Shown piece after piece: positions 8,498 through 16,491 of a DNA stretch of 64,000 nt. A program made the position numbers and the translations under genes. Source of the DNA: Flavobacterium undicola (GTDB lineage: Bacteria > Bacteroidota > Bacteroidia > Flavobacteriales > Flavobacteriaceae). The DNA lies in NCBI RefSeq assembly GCF_009909155.2, contig NZ_JAAAPM020000001.1, positions 186,001 through 250,000 of the forward strand, given 5' to 3'. The notes beneath the pieces are model-generated. The model was given only the letters and a program-made list of their open reading frames with translations, searched no databases and was not told where the DNA came from. Each line of letters starts with the position of its first letter. Position 1 is the stretch's first letter.

Positions 8498-8887
8498 ATG
8501 AACAAAAAATTAGGATACGGAATTCTAATCTTATTAGTAGCAACCATTGCAATCTATCGCTATACTTATCAAGATCATAGAGACATCAGCAGTGAAAAAG
8601 CTACTTATGTAGTTAGCATTCCCGAATTAAAAAAGGAGTTTGCTTCCAATGATAGTTTGGCTTTCGCCAAATACCAAGACCAAACCATTGAACTAACGGC
8701 TAAAATAACTGCAGTTGATACCGAAAACAAAGCTTTAGTCCTGGACAATACGGTATTTGCAACGTTCAATGACAGCTTAGCTAAAGACATCGTTTCAGGC
8801 AAAACACTAAAAATCAAAGGCCGATTTTTAGGCTATGACGAATTATTAGAAGAATTCAAAATGGATCAAAGTTCCATTATTCGCTAA
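8498..8887 (+). CDS. membrane-anchored OB-fold protein (tRNA_anti-like family)
   Basis: The protein has 129 residues: an N-terminal anchor (LGYGILILLVATIAIYRYTY) followed by an OB-fold-like beta-barrel (IELTAKITAVDTENKALVLDN, then GKTLKIKGRFLGYDELLEEFKMDQ). The pattern of strands and the terminal MDQSSI segment fit the tRNA_anti-like family, which despite its name occurs in envelope proteins. It probably sits on the periplasmic side. It begins a rightward run with the DUF5777 gene 34 bp downstream. Confidence 0.75.
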   Translation: MNKKLGYGILILLVATIAIYRYTYQDHRDISSEKATYVVSIPELKKEFASNDSLAFAKYQDQTIELTAKITAVDTENKALVLDNTVFATFNDSLAKDIVSGKTLKIKGRFLGYDELLEEFKMDQSSIIR

Positions 8888-8921
8888 AAAACTACTTACT
8901 AACAAACCAAAATTATATTTT

Positions 8922-9761
8922 ATGAAAAAGCTCATTCTACTCTTATTATTACTTCCATTAGTATCATTTTCGCAAGAAGATTTATTAAAAGGAATCGATA
9001 CTATTTCCGGAAAAGAAAAAGTATCGGCGGCATTTAAAGGTTTAAAAATTGTCAATTTGGAATCGACTAAACTAGCCGCAAAAGGCGATTTGTATTTTAT
9101 TGTAGCGCATCGATTTGGCTCCGTAAAAGATGGTTTTGAAGGTTTCTTTGGATTAGACAACGCCAACACTCAACTAAAATCTGTCTATGGATTGACCGAT
9201 TGGTTAACTATTAGTGGAGCCAGAAGCGAATTAGCCTATGATTTTTCTACAAAATACACTTTGATCAATCAAACAACAGATGGTTTTCCAGTAAGCATTG
9301 CAGGTTTTACAAGCTTAGCCATAAACAATACACTGAAAGAAAGTCTGTATCCAAAATTAACTTTTAATGATCGATTTACTTATGTTCAACAATTATTGAT
9401 TTCTAGAAAATACTCCGAAAAATTATCTCTGGAATTAGCGCCAACCCTCTTTCACGAAAATTTTGTTGACAATGTCCAACAAGATAATACGCAATACGCT
9501 ATCGGAATTGGAGGTCGTTATAAGTTGTCGAAACGCTGGTCACTAAATATTGATTACGCAGCCCATTTAAATAGAGCTTCTAATTCTGTTTATAAAAATC
9601 CACTATCCATCGGTTTTGATTTAGATACTGGTGGACACGTTTTCCAGATGCATTTTACCAGTTCTCAAGGCATCCATGAGGCGGGATTCTTAGGCCAAAC
9701 AACGGGTGACTGGACAAAAGGCGATGTGTTTTTTGGATTCAATTTGCTAAGAGTTTTCTAA
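8922..9761 (+). CDS. DUF5777 family outer-membrane beta-barrel protein
   Basis: A 279-residue protein with signal peptide MKKLILLLLLLPLVSFSQ. The mature part has alternating beta strands ending in aromatic residues (FFGFNLLRVF at the C-terminus), typical of an outer-membrane barrel. IVAHRFGSVKDGFEGFFGLDNANT and GFDLDTGGHVFQMHFTSSQGIHEAGF are the recurrent motifs of DUF5777. These proteins repeatedly sit beside YceI and cytochrome-c lipoprotein genes in Bacteroidota, as here. Function unknown. Confidence 0.85.
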   Translation: MKKLILLLLLLPLVSFSQEDLLKGIDTISGKEKVSAAFKGLKIVNLESTKLAAKGDLYFIVAHRFGSVKDGFEGFFGLDNANTQLKSVYGLTDWLTISGARSELAYDFSTKYTLINQTTDGFPVSIAGFTSLAINNTLKESLYPKLTFNDRFTYVQQLLISRKYSEKLSLELAPTLFHENFVDNVQQDNTQYAIGIGGRYKLSKRWSLNIDYAAHLNRASNSVYKNPLSIGFDLDTGGHVFQMHFTSSQGIHEAGFLGQTTGDWTKGDVFFGFNLLRVF

Positions 9762-9892
9762 AAAAATCACTCTTTTAAAACTAATTCTAATCGCGCTAGT
9801 ATTTAAAACAATTCTAAATTAATGTTTTTCGCAAAAATTGTAAAACCATACCGAAGAAACGCTCGTAAATAATTTTCAGAACCTAAAAAATT

Positions 9893-10327
9893 ATGAAAAT
9901 GAATAAGACAGTCAAAAAAGTAGTAATTGTTGTAGTGGGAATTGGCGTATTATTTATTGCCATTTTACTTTTTCACATTATTACCGCGAAACCAGCAGTG
10001 TATGAAAATGCAAATTTACAAGTAAGTCGAATCGATTTTAAATCGAATATCGATTCGTTGCAAGCCAAACAAATTTGTACCGACTTAAGAACCATCAAAG
10101 GCTTAACCTCTGATTCTATTATTGTCAAAAGAAACGTCGTAGTGTATTTCCACAATAATAAAATCACGAATTCTGAAAAAGTTTTCAATGAGTTGATGAG
10201 TAAGAGAGCTTATGAGGCTAAACGTTACGTTTTGCTGGCAAGTATGGCCAGCAAAGAAGTTTGCCCAATGAATCAAAATAGTTTCAGCTATAAATTATCT
10301 AAATCAATAAATCAATTTTTTAATTAA
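9893..10327 (+). CDS. membrane-anchored HMA-like protein without metal cysteines
   Basis: The 144-residue protein has one N-terminal membrane helix (KVVIVVVGIGVLFIAILLFH) and an extracytoplasmic domain of about 80 residues. The domain (QVSRIDFKSNIDSLQAKQIC through VVVYFHNNKITNSEKVFNEL) has the beta-alpha-beta-beta-alpha pattern of heavy-metal-associated domains but lacks the CxxC motif. It is followed by a Cys-Pro-Met near the end. It lies between the DUF5777 gene and the globin-like lipoprotein gene, 18 bp before the latter, so probably belongs to the same unit. The fold call is tentative. Confidence 0.65.
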   Translation: MKMNKTVKKVVIVVVGIGVLFIAILLFHIITAKPAVYENANLQVSRIDFKSNIDSLQAKQICTDLRTIKGLTSDSIIVKRNVVVYFHNNKITNSEKVFNELMSKRAYEAKRYVLLASMASKEVCPMNQNSFSYKLSKSINQFFN

Positions 10328-10345
10328 TCCTTAAATTCAATTATT

Positions 10346-10933
10346 ATGAAAAATTATTCAAAAATCACCCTTGGTGTATTACTACTAGCTTCGGCTGCAT
10401 TTACTTCTTGCAGCAACGATGATGATGATCCAGCACCAGTAAAAGCTTCAATTTACAGCCGTTTAGGTGGAACAACTATGGTTGCTGACCCTGACAATTC
10501 AGGGCAAATGATTGAGAAAGGACGTTTATCGTTCCGTAAAGTGGTAAACTCTACTGTAGGACTTATAGTTGCTGATGTTCAATCAAATGCATCTGGAAAC
10601 CTTGGCGCACATTTTGCCCCGGTTTTAGCAGAAGTTGGAGCTGGCAACACTACTAAATTAGCGATACTAGTAGATAATTTAACTGATTTCTTCTCATACA
10701 ATACTGGAGGAACAAATGCAGTAAATACTTATTCTGGCTTGAGCATGGTAGCAGCTCATAATCCAGCGACAAACGCTCGTATGGGAACAAAATCCAGCAA
10801 TGCAGATTACACTAAATTTGAAGGTTATGTAGGTGCTGCGGCAAATACTAATGGAGTTGCTTCAAACACAGAATTATATGCTGATATTGTTGTGGTATTA
10901 GAATCATTGAGAACTCCTATTGTTCAAAAATAA
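10346..10933 (+). CDS. lipoprotein with a group I truncated-haemoglobin-like domain
   Basis: The protein has 195 residues. Cys22 in LASAAFTSC is a lipobox, followed by an acidic tether (SNDDDDPAP). The rest resembles group I truncated globins: SIYSRLGGTT at 35-44, NLTDFFSYNTGG near 111-122, SMVAAH with a candidate proximal haem ligand His138, and a final helix LESLRTPIV. Compared with a classic truncated globin the loop after the His is longer, and the mid region is rich in small residues. Truncated globins are normally cytoplasmic, so a lipid-anchored version is unusual. The gene closes the cluster and is followed by a clear terminator. The assignment is by eye. Confidence 0.65.
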   Translation: MKNYSKITLGVLLLASAAFTSCSNDDDDPAPVKASIYSRLGGTTMVADPDNSGQMIEKGRLSFRKVVNSTVGLIVADVQSNASGNLGAHFAPVLAEVGAGNTTKLAILVDNLTDFFSYNTGGTNAVNTYSGLSMVAAHNPATNARMGTKSSNADYTKFEGYVGAAANTNGVASNTELYADIVVVLESLRTPIVQK

Positions 10934-10948
10934 TACTGTTTTTAGATT

Positions 10949-10980
10949 AAAAACGCTACCGATTTTAGGTAGCGTTTTTA
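10949..10980 (+). terminator. intrinsic terminator after the globin-like gene
   Basis: A stem AAAACGCTACC / GGTAGCGTTTT with a short loop, followed by T residues, 16 bp after the stop codon. The rest of the gap to hemA (to 11315) is A/T-rich and without a gene. It includes a second weak hairpin (AAAAGTGTT at 11040-11048 and its complement at 11067-11075) and the hemA promoter. Confidence 0.85.
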
Positions 10981-11282
10981 TTTAAAACTCAATTTAATTC
11001 GGATACTCAAATTTTGGATGCAGTTGTTATATAATTTAAAAAAGTGTTTTATAAAGTTATTTTAATAACACTTTTCAAGAACCCTAAGCGATATTTTTTC
11101 GTATATAATATTGAAATCAACCGATGTTGTTATTTAGAACAAATCTACATAAACAGCTAAAAAACACCTGATTTTGCTCTATTTTTAAATATAATCGATT
11201 TTGTAATTACTATTTTGAATCAATTTATCTCTAAGCGATACAAAAAGAACTTACAGCGTTGTTTTTATAAAATAGTTAATAA

Positions 11283-11290
11283 TAATTTTG
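11283..11290 (+). promoter_or_regulatory. predicted promoter for the hemA operon
   Basis: TAATTTTG matches the Bacteroidota TAnnTTTG -7 element, and a TTG at 11259-11261, 21 bp upstream, fits the -33 element. Transcription would begin near 11297, before both possible hemA start codons (11316 and 11331). Confidence 0.5.
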
Positions 11291-11315
11291 TTGAACTTTT
11301 TAAGGAAAGTATAAT

Positions 11316-12572
11316 ATGGAAAATTTTAACATGTCCAGAAACACCACTTTTTACGCTTTAGGTTTAAGTTATAAAAAAGCAGATGCAACGATCAGAGGTA
11401 AATTTAGCTTAGACGCCAAGGCACAATCTATTTTATTAATGCAAGCTGAAGCCGAAGGGATTGAATCATTGATTGTCACTTCAACTTGTAACAGAACTGA
11501 AATTTATGGTTTTGCCAATCATCCTTATGAATTAATCAAATTACTTTGTGAAAACAGCCAGGGCTCAGTTCCTGAATTTCAAGAAGTAGCCTATATTTAT
11601 AAAAATCAGGAAGCTATCAATCACATGTTTAGAGTGGGAACAGGATTAGACAGCCAAATTTTAGGTGACTTCGAAATCATCAGCCAGATAAAAAATGCTT
11701 TCAACCAAAGTAAATCTTATGGTTTAGTAAACACTTTCATGGAGCGTTTAGTAAACTCGGTAATTCAAGCGAGTAAAAAAATCAAAACAGATACTGAAAT
11801 TTCTTCTGGTGCAACCTCAGTTTCATTTGCATCAGTTCAATATATCATCAAAAATGTAGAAGATATTGCCAATAAAAATATCTTACTTTTTGGAACAGGA
11901 AAAATTGGTAGAAACACCTGTGAAAACCTGGTAAAACATACCAAACACGAACAAATCACTTTAATCAACAGAACCAAAGACAAAGCCGAAAAATTAGCGG
12001 AGAAACTGGATTTGGTGGTTAAAGATTATTCTGATTTGCAATTAGAATTACAAAAAGCCGATGTTTTAGTTGTGGCTACAGGAGCACAAAATCCAACAGT
12101 AGACAAAGCCATTTTGAATCTTAAAAAACCATTGTTGATTTTAGATCTATCGATTCCTAAAAACGTGAATGAAAATGTAACCGAAATAGAAGGTGTTACT
12201 TTAATTCATATGGATCATTTATCTCAAATGACTGATGAAACTTTAGAAAACAGAAAAAGACACATTCCTGCTGCTGAAGTCATTATCGAAGAAATAAAAG
12301 ACGAATTTAAGACTTGGACTAAAGGACGTAAATTTGCTCCAACTATCAACGCTTTGAAAGCGAAACTGAACGATATTAAAAATTCAGAATTGGATTTCCA
12401 AAGTAAAAAAATAGCCGATTTTAACGAAGAACAAGCCGAAATTATAAGCAATAGAATCATTCAAAAAATCACTACTCATTTTGCCAATCACCTGAAAGAT
12501 GAAAATACGATGGTGGATGAAAGTATCGAATGGATTGAAAAAGTGTTTAAAATTGAAGCGTTGGTTAAATAA
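11316..12572 (+). CDS. hemA: glutamyl-tRNA reductase
   Basis: A 418-residue protein that reduces glutamyl-tRNA to glutamate-1-semialdehyde, the first committed step of C5-pathway haem synthesis. The nucleophilic cysteine is Cys58 in VTSTCNRTEIYG. The NADPH site is LLFGTGKIGRNT, and a C-terminal helical dimerisation region follows. The ATG at 11331 (MSRNTTFYALGLS) is an alternative start. No hemL (the next enzyme) is in the window. It begins the rightward haem operon. Confidence 0.97.
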   Translation: MENFNMSRNTTFYALGLSYKKADATIRGKFSLDAKAQSILLMQAEAEGIESLIVTSTCNRTEIYGFANHPYELIKLLCENSQGSVPEFQEVAYIYKNQEAINHMFRVGTGLDSQILGDFEIISQIKNAFNQSKSYGLVNTFMERLVNSVIQASKKIKTDTEISSGATSVSFASVQYIIKNVEDIANKNILLFGTGKIGRNTCENLVKHTKHEQITLINRTKDKAEKLAEKLDLVVKDYSDLQLELQKADVLVVATGAQNPTVDKAILNLKKPLLILDLSIPKNVNENVTEIEGVTLIHMDHLSQMTDETLENRKRHIPAAEVIIEEIKDEFKTWTKGRKFAPTINALKAKLNDIKNSELDFQSKKIADFNEEQAEIISNRIIQKITTHFANHLKDENTMVDESIEWIEKVFKIEALVK

Positions 12573-12581
12573 AGAAATTTT

Positions 12582-12607
12582 ACCATTAAGAAATTAAGAT
12601 TCATTTA
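12582..12607. repeat. left arm of the inverted repeat bracketing the GxxExxY gene
   Basis: ACCATTAAGAAATTAAGATT followed by CATTTA, starting 9 bp after the hemA stop. Its reverse complement, with few mismatches, is at 13052-13077, directly after the GxxExxY gene. Confidence 0.8.
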
Positions 12608-12635
12608 GTTTTAAATCAATAGCACATTAAGTATA

Positions 12636-13043
12636 ATGACTAAGAAAGAAATCACCAGTTTATCTTTTGAAATCACAGGTTATGCGATAAAAGTGCATAA
12701 AAAACTTGGTCTTGGTCTTTTGGAAAGTGTTTATGAACAATGTTTAAAATATGAATTAGAAAAAAACGGTTACGATGTAAAACAACAATTAATCGTTAAA
12801 ATTGAATACGATAATTTAGAATTAGAATCTAATTTAAAAATAGATTTGTTAGTAAACGACTTAATTGTAGTTGAATTAAAATCAGTTGAAAATATATTAC
12901 CCGTTCATGAAGCACAGTTATTAACTTACATGAAAATATTACAAAAACCTCAAGGGTTATTGATTAATTTTAATACAACGAACATAACAAAATCATTGAA
13001 ACCGTTTGTAAATGAATATTTTTCAATATTAGATGAAAATTAA
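12636..13043 (+). CDS. GxxExxY protein
   Basis: The 135-residue protein carries the name-giving motif as GLLESVYEQCL (about residues 27-37), then a restriction-endonuclease-like core with KIDLLVNDLIVVELKS (Asp and Glu-x-Lys spaced as in PD-(D/E)xK nucleases) and EAQLLTYMKILQKPQGLLINF. The family is common in Bacteroidota and its role is not established. It sits between hemA and hemC, where it has no pathway link, and is bracketed by a 25 bp inverted repeat, which suggests it was inserted as a small cassette. Confidence 0.88.
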   Translation: MTKKEITSLSFEITGYAIKVHKKLGLGLLESVYEQCLKYELEKNGYDVKQQLIVKIEYDNLELESNLKIDLLVNDLIVVELKSVENILPVHEAQLLTYMKILQKPQGLLINFNTTNITKSLKPFVNEYFSILDEN

Positions 13044-13051
13044 AACAAACC

Positions 13052-13077
13052 TTAATGAAACTTAATTTCTTAATGGT
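13052..13077. repeat. right arm of the inverted repeat bracketing the GxxExxY gene
   Basis: TTAATGAAACTTAATTTCTT followed by AATGGT, the reverse complement of the 12582-12607 arm apart from a few mismatches. It starts 8 bp after the GxxExxY stop codon and ends 46 bp before hemC. Confidence 0.8.
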
Positions 13078-13123
13078 TCAAAAAATAAATAATGGTAACA
13101 TTATTTTAGTTTAAAAAACAAAA

Positions 13124-14050
13124 ATGGCAGAAAAAACAATACGTATAGGTACAAGAGATAGCGAACTCGCTTTATGGCAAGCACATACTGTTCAAAACAA
13201 ATTAAACGATTTAGGTTATAAAACCGAGATTGTAGCTGTAAAATCCCAAGGCGACATCATTCTTGACAAACCCCTTTACGAATTAGGAATTACTGGAATT
13301 TTTACCAAAACATTAGATATCGCCATGATTAACGGCAATGTGGATATTGCAGTACATTCGATGAAAGACGTTCCTACTGCCCTACCTATCGGAATCGTTC
13401 AGGCAGCTGTTTTAGAAAGAGCCAATACCTTAGATATTTTAGTTCACAAAGGCAATCTTGATTTCCTGGAAGCCAATGGAACTATCGCCACTGGAAGTTT
13501 GCGTCGTCAGGCACAATGGCTGAACAAATACCCAAATCATAACGTAGTAGATTTACGCGGAAACGTAAATACAAGAATGCAAAAATTACAGGAAAGCGAC
13601 TGGAACGGAGCTGTTTTTGCCGCTGCCGGACTGGAAAGAATCAACTTAAAACCGAGCGATTATATCGATTTGGACTGGATGATTCCAGCACCAGCACAAG
13701 GTGCCATGCTTGTAGTTGCTATGGGAAATGACAATTATACTCTGGATGCACTTTCGCATCTTAATGATATTGAAACGGAAGTTTGCACTTATATCGAACG
13801 CCAATTTTTAAGAACTTTAGAAGGTGGTTGTACCGCTCCTATTGGTGCTTTAGCAAAATACAATGAAGACGAAGACACCATCCATTTTGATGGCGTTTTA
13901 TTTTCATTGGACGGAAAAGAAAAAATCGAAATCAACAAAGTGGTTCCTATCGAAGAATGGAAAAAACTAGGATTTTATTCTGCTAAAGAAATTCTGGAAA
14001 ATGGCGGAACGAAATTGATGGCGAATATAAAAGCAACTTTGAAAAAATAA
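13124..14050 (+). CDS. hemC: hydroxymethylbilane synthase (porphobilinogen deaminase)
   Basis: A 308-residue enzyme that joins four porphobilinogen units into hydroxymethylbilane. RIGTRDSELALWQA at the N-terminus, TGSLRRQAQW in the substrate-binding region, and VDLRGNVNTRMQKL are all family hallmarks. Cys236 in LEGGCTAPIGA attaches the dipyrromethane cofactor. The start ATG is preceded by AAAACAAAA. It is separated from hemD by 22 bp. Confidence 0.97.
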   Translation: MAEKTIRIGTRDSELALWQAHTVQNKLNDLGYKTEIVAVKSQGDIILDKPLYELGITGIFTKTLDIAMINGNVDIAVHSMKDVPTALPIGIVQAAVLERANTLDILVHKGNLDFLEANGTIATGSLRRQAQWLNKYPNHNVVDLRGNVNTRMQKLQESDWNGAVFAAAGLERINLKPSDYIDLDWMIPAPAQGAMLVVAMGNDNYTLDALSHLNDIETEVCTYIERQFLRTLEGGCTAPIGALAKYNEDEDTIHFDGVLFSLDGKEKIEINKVVPIEEWKKLGFYSAKEILENGGTKLMANIKATLKK

Positions 14051-14072
14051 TTCCGTTTTCCAATCCCAAAAC

Positions 14073-14726
14073 ATGAAAATACTCTCTACCAAAATACTTA
14101 CTGATTCTCAAAAAAAACCACTGATTGAAGCTGGTTTAGAACTCATCGAAAATGACTTTATCAGTACTCAAATCAAGTCTTTTGACTTAAAAAACATAAA
14201 CGAAAGTTTGATTTTTACGAGTCAAAATTCAGTTGAAAGTATTTTACAACACCCTGAATTAGAAAAACTAAAAACCAAAAAAGTATATTGTGTTGGGGTA
14301 AAAACCAAAAATTTACTAGCCGAAAATGGTTTTGAAGTAATTGCTTATACTGGTTATGCTGCTGATTTAGCTGAAATCATCACTTTGATTTACAAATCAG
14401 AAAGCTATACTTTTTTTAGTGGGAACAAACGTAGAGATACTTTACCAGACGCTTTAAAAGAAGCTGGGGTAACTTTTAACGAAATTGAAGTTTACGAAAC
14501 GACATTGACTCCCCAAAAAATAAAAGGTGCTGTTGATGCTGTCTTGTTTTTTAGTCCTTCGGGAGTGGAGAGTTATTTGGCAGATAATAAATTAAAAAAC
14601 GAAATTTGCTTTTGCATTGGCGAAACCACCGCATCAGCATTGGAAAATAAAACAAAAAACATCATCGTTGCTGATCAACCTACCATCGAAGATGTAATCG
14701 AAGCAATAATAGAAGAATATAAATAA
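14073..14726 (+). CDS. hemD: uroporphyrinogen-III synthase
   Basis: The 217-residue protein has the weakly conserved two-lobed HemD pattern: LIFTSQNSVESILQ, YCVGVKTKNLLAENGFEV, and the C-terminal AVLFFSPSGVESYLADN with FCIGETTASALEN. It cyclises and inverts ring D of hydroxymethylbilane. Its position between hemC and hemE confirms the call. Confidence 0.93.
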   Translation: MKILSTKILTDSQKKPLIEAGLELIENDFISTQIKSFDLKNINESLIFTSQNSVESILQHPELEKLKTKKVYCVGVKTKNLLAENGFEVIAYTGYAADLAEIITLIYKSESYTFFSGNKRRDTLPDALKEAGVTFNEIEVYETTLTPQKIKGAVDAVLFFSPSGVESYLADNKLKNEICFCIGETTASALENKTKNIIVADQPTIEDVIEAIIEEYK

Positions 14727-14762
14727 AATTTGCGCCTTAGCGCCTTTGTAGCAAATACAATT

Positions 14763-15788
14763 ATGATAAAGAACGACCTATTTTTAAAAGCACTAAAAGG
14801 AGAAACTGTACAACGCCCACCGGTTTGGATGATGCGTCAAGCTGGAAGATATTTACCAGAATTCAGAGCTTTGCGTGACAAATACGATTTTTTCACTCGT
14901 TGCGAAACTCCTGAATTAGCTGCCGAAATTACCGTTCAGCCTATTCGCAGAATTGCTCCAGATGCTGCTATTTTGTTTTCGGATATTTTGGTTGTGCCTC
15001 GCGCAATGGGAATTCACGTAGAATTGAAAGACAATTTAGGTCCAATTATTCCAAATCCTATTCGTACAATGGAACAAGTAAATCAGGTTTACGTTCCAGA
15101 TGTAAATGAAACTTTAGGTTATGTTTTTGACGCCATTAAATTGACTAAAGAAATGCTGAATGACGAAGTGCCGTTAATTGGTTTCGCTGGTTCACCTTGG
15201 ACAATTTTCTGTTATGCAGTGGAAGGAAAAGGTTCGAAAAGCTTTGATACCGCTAAAGGATTTTGTTTCTCTAACCCAGTTGCTGCTCATACTTTATTGC
15301 AAAAAATTACCGACACCACGATTTTATACTTAAAAGAAAAAGTAAAAGCAGGAGTAAATGCGGTTCAAATATTTGATTCTTGGGGAGGAATGCTTTCTCC
15401 TGTTGATTATCAGGAATTCTCCTGGAAATACATCAACCAAATCATAGAAGCGTTGGCTGAAGTGACTCCAGTAATTGTTTTTGGAAAAGGATGTTGGTTT
15501 GCTTTGAACGAAATGGGAAAAAGCAAAGCTTCTGCCCTTGGTGTAGACTGGACTTGTTCGGCTAGAAATGCGCGTTATTTATCAGGTGGAAATATTACTT
15601 TACAAGGTAATTTTGACCCATCTCGCTTGCTTTCGCCAATTCCTACGATCAAGAAAATGGTTCACGAAATGATTGACGAATTCGGAAAAGACAAATACAT
15701 CGTAAACCTGGGTCACGGAATTTTACCAAACATTCCTGTAGATCACGCCAAAGCGTTTATTGATGCGGTGAAGGAGTACGGGAATTAA
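14763..15788 (+). CDS. hemE: uroporphyrinogen decarboxylase
   Basis: From ATG at 14763 ([14 protein letters not shown]) this gives 341 residues. An upstream in-frame ATG at 14730 lies only 3 bp after the hemD stop and would add residues not typical of the family. The signature [18 protein letters not shown] is at the N-terminus, followed by [16 protein letters not shown] and the substrate-binding end [19 protein letters not shown]. It converts uroporphyrinogen III to coproporphyrinogen III. Confidence 0.97.
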   Translation: MIKNDLFLKALKGETVQRPPVWMMRQAGRYLPEFRALRDKYDFFTRCETPELAAEITVQPIRRIAPDAAILFSDILVVPRAMGIHVELKDNLGPIIPNPIRTMEQVNQVYVPDVNETLGYVFDAIKLTKEMLNDEVPLIGFAGSPWTIFCYAVEGKGSKSFDTAKGFCFSNPVAAHTLLQKITDTTILYLKEKVKAGVNAVQIFDSWGGMLSPVDYQEFSWKYINQIIEALAEVTPVIVFGKGCWFALNEMGKSKASALGVDWTCSARNARYLSGGNITLQGNFDPSRLLSPIPTIKKMVHEMIDEFGKDKYIVNLGHGILPNIPVDHAKAFIDAVKEYGN

Positions 15789-15806
15789 TTTGAGAAAAAC
15801 TAAAAA

Positions 15807-16172
15807 ATGCTAAATAAAGGCTTAAGAGACGAAGAAAGTATACGAATAGACAATGTGCTAAAAACGTTGCATTCTTTGGTTTTTGTGCCTGAAAACGCAT
15901 TTGATGTGCATCAAATTGAAGAAGCTCTAAAAGGTTTCGGGCTGAATGTAGAAAGTTTGAATGCAATAGCGCCAAATAACTTAATTGTACTTTTAGAAAG
16001 ATTGCATCTCGACTGGAATCAAAAAGAGCAGTTTGCTGATTTTTTAGTTGCCTTTTCGAAACAAAATCCATTTGATTTTAGAGAAAAAGCCATTGCCGTT
16101 TACAATTACATCCAATCAGAAAGCAAGACTTTTTCATTTGGAATTTTTAATAAAATAGCGGCTAATTCTTAA
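15807..16172 (+). CDS. hypothetical protein in the haem operon (121 aa)
   Basis: A soluble, mostly helical 121-residue protein, starting MLNKGLRDEESIRIDNVLKT. No signal peptide, cysteine pair or known motif is visible, and I do not recognise the family. It is 18 bp after hemE and 25 bp before a small membrane-protein gene, in the same direction, so is part of the operon transcript. A haem-related role would only be inferred from position. Confidence 0.7.
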   Translation: MLNKGLRDEESIRIDNVLKTLHSLVFVPENAFDVHQIEEALKGFGLNVESLNAIAPNNLIVLLERLHLDWNQKEQFADFLVAFSKQNPFDFREKAIAVYNYIQSESKTFSFGIFNKIAANS

Positions 16173-16197
16173 ATAAAGCCATTTTAACGCTACAATT

Positions 16198-16491
16198 ATG
16201 AACATTAAAATAAGTAATAAACTAAATTATATTCCAGCGATTATCAATATTATTTGGTCACTAATAATTTTGTTCACATTCATAGTTCGTGTTCCTGAGT
16301 CTTCAACGAAACCTGATGGTGGAATGCTAATAATTGGAATTATTATTATTTCAATCACTATTTTTCTGATTTCATTGATATATGTTATTGTTGTTAATTT
16401 ATATAATAAGACAAAAATATATTTAGACTTGTATTTTACTTTTATTCCGGTTATTATCCTTTTAATCGCAATTCTTTTATTAAGGTTATGA
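16198..16491 (+). CDS. small membrane protein (97 aa)
   Basis: Three hydrophobic segments (IPAIINIIWSLIILFTFIV, MLIIGIIIISITIFLISLIY, FTFIPVIILLIAILLLRL) dominate the 97 residues, so this is an integral membrane protein of unknown function. Its stop overlaps the hemF start (TTATGA), which couples the two genes. It is notably richer in A/T than its neighbours, which may mark it as a late arrival in the operon. Confidence 0.65.
   Translation: MNIKISNKLNYIPAIINIIWSLIILFTFIVRVPESSTKPDGGMLIIGIIIISITIFLISLIYVIVVNLYNKTKIYLDLYFTFIPVIILLIAILLLRL

Noticed and set aside
11040..11075. Riboswitch in the hemA leader
   Set aside because: Only a weak hairpin before the promoter is seen; it is upstream of the predicted transcript start, and no known riboswitch pattern is apparent.
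12224..12460. 78-residue reverse frame inside hemA
   Set aside because: It is on the opposite strand of a clear enzyme gene and shows no independent features; a shadow frame.
16198..16491. Membrane subunit of the haem pathway
   Set aside because: Hydrophobic only, with no recognised motif; position in the operon is not enough for a function call.
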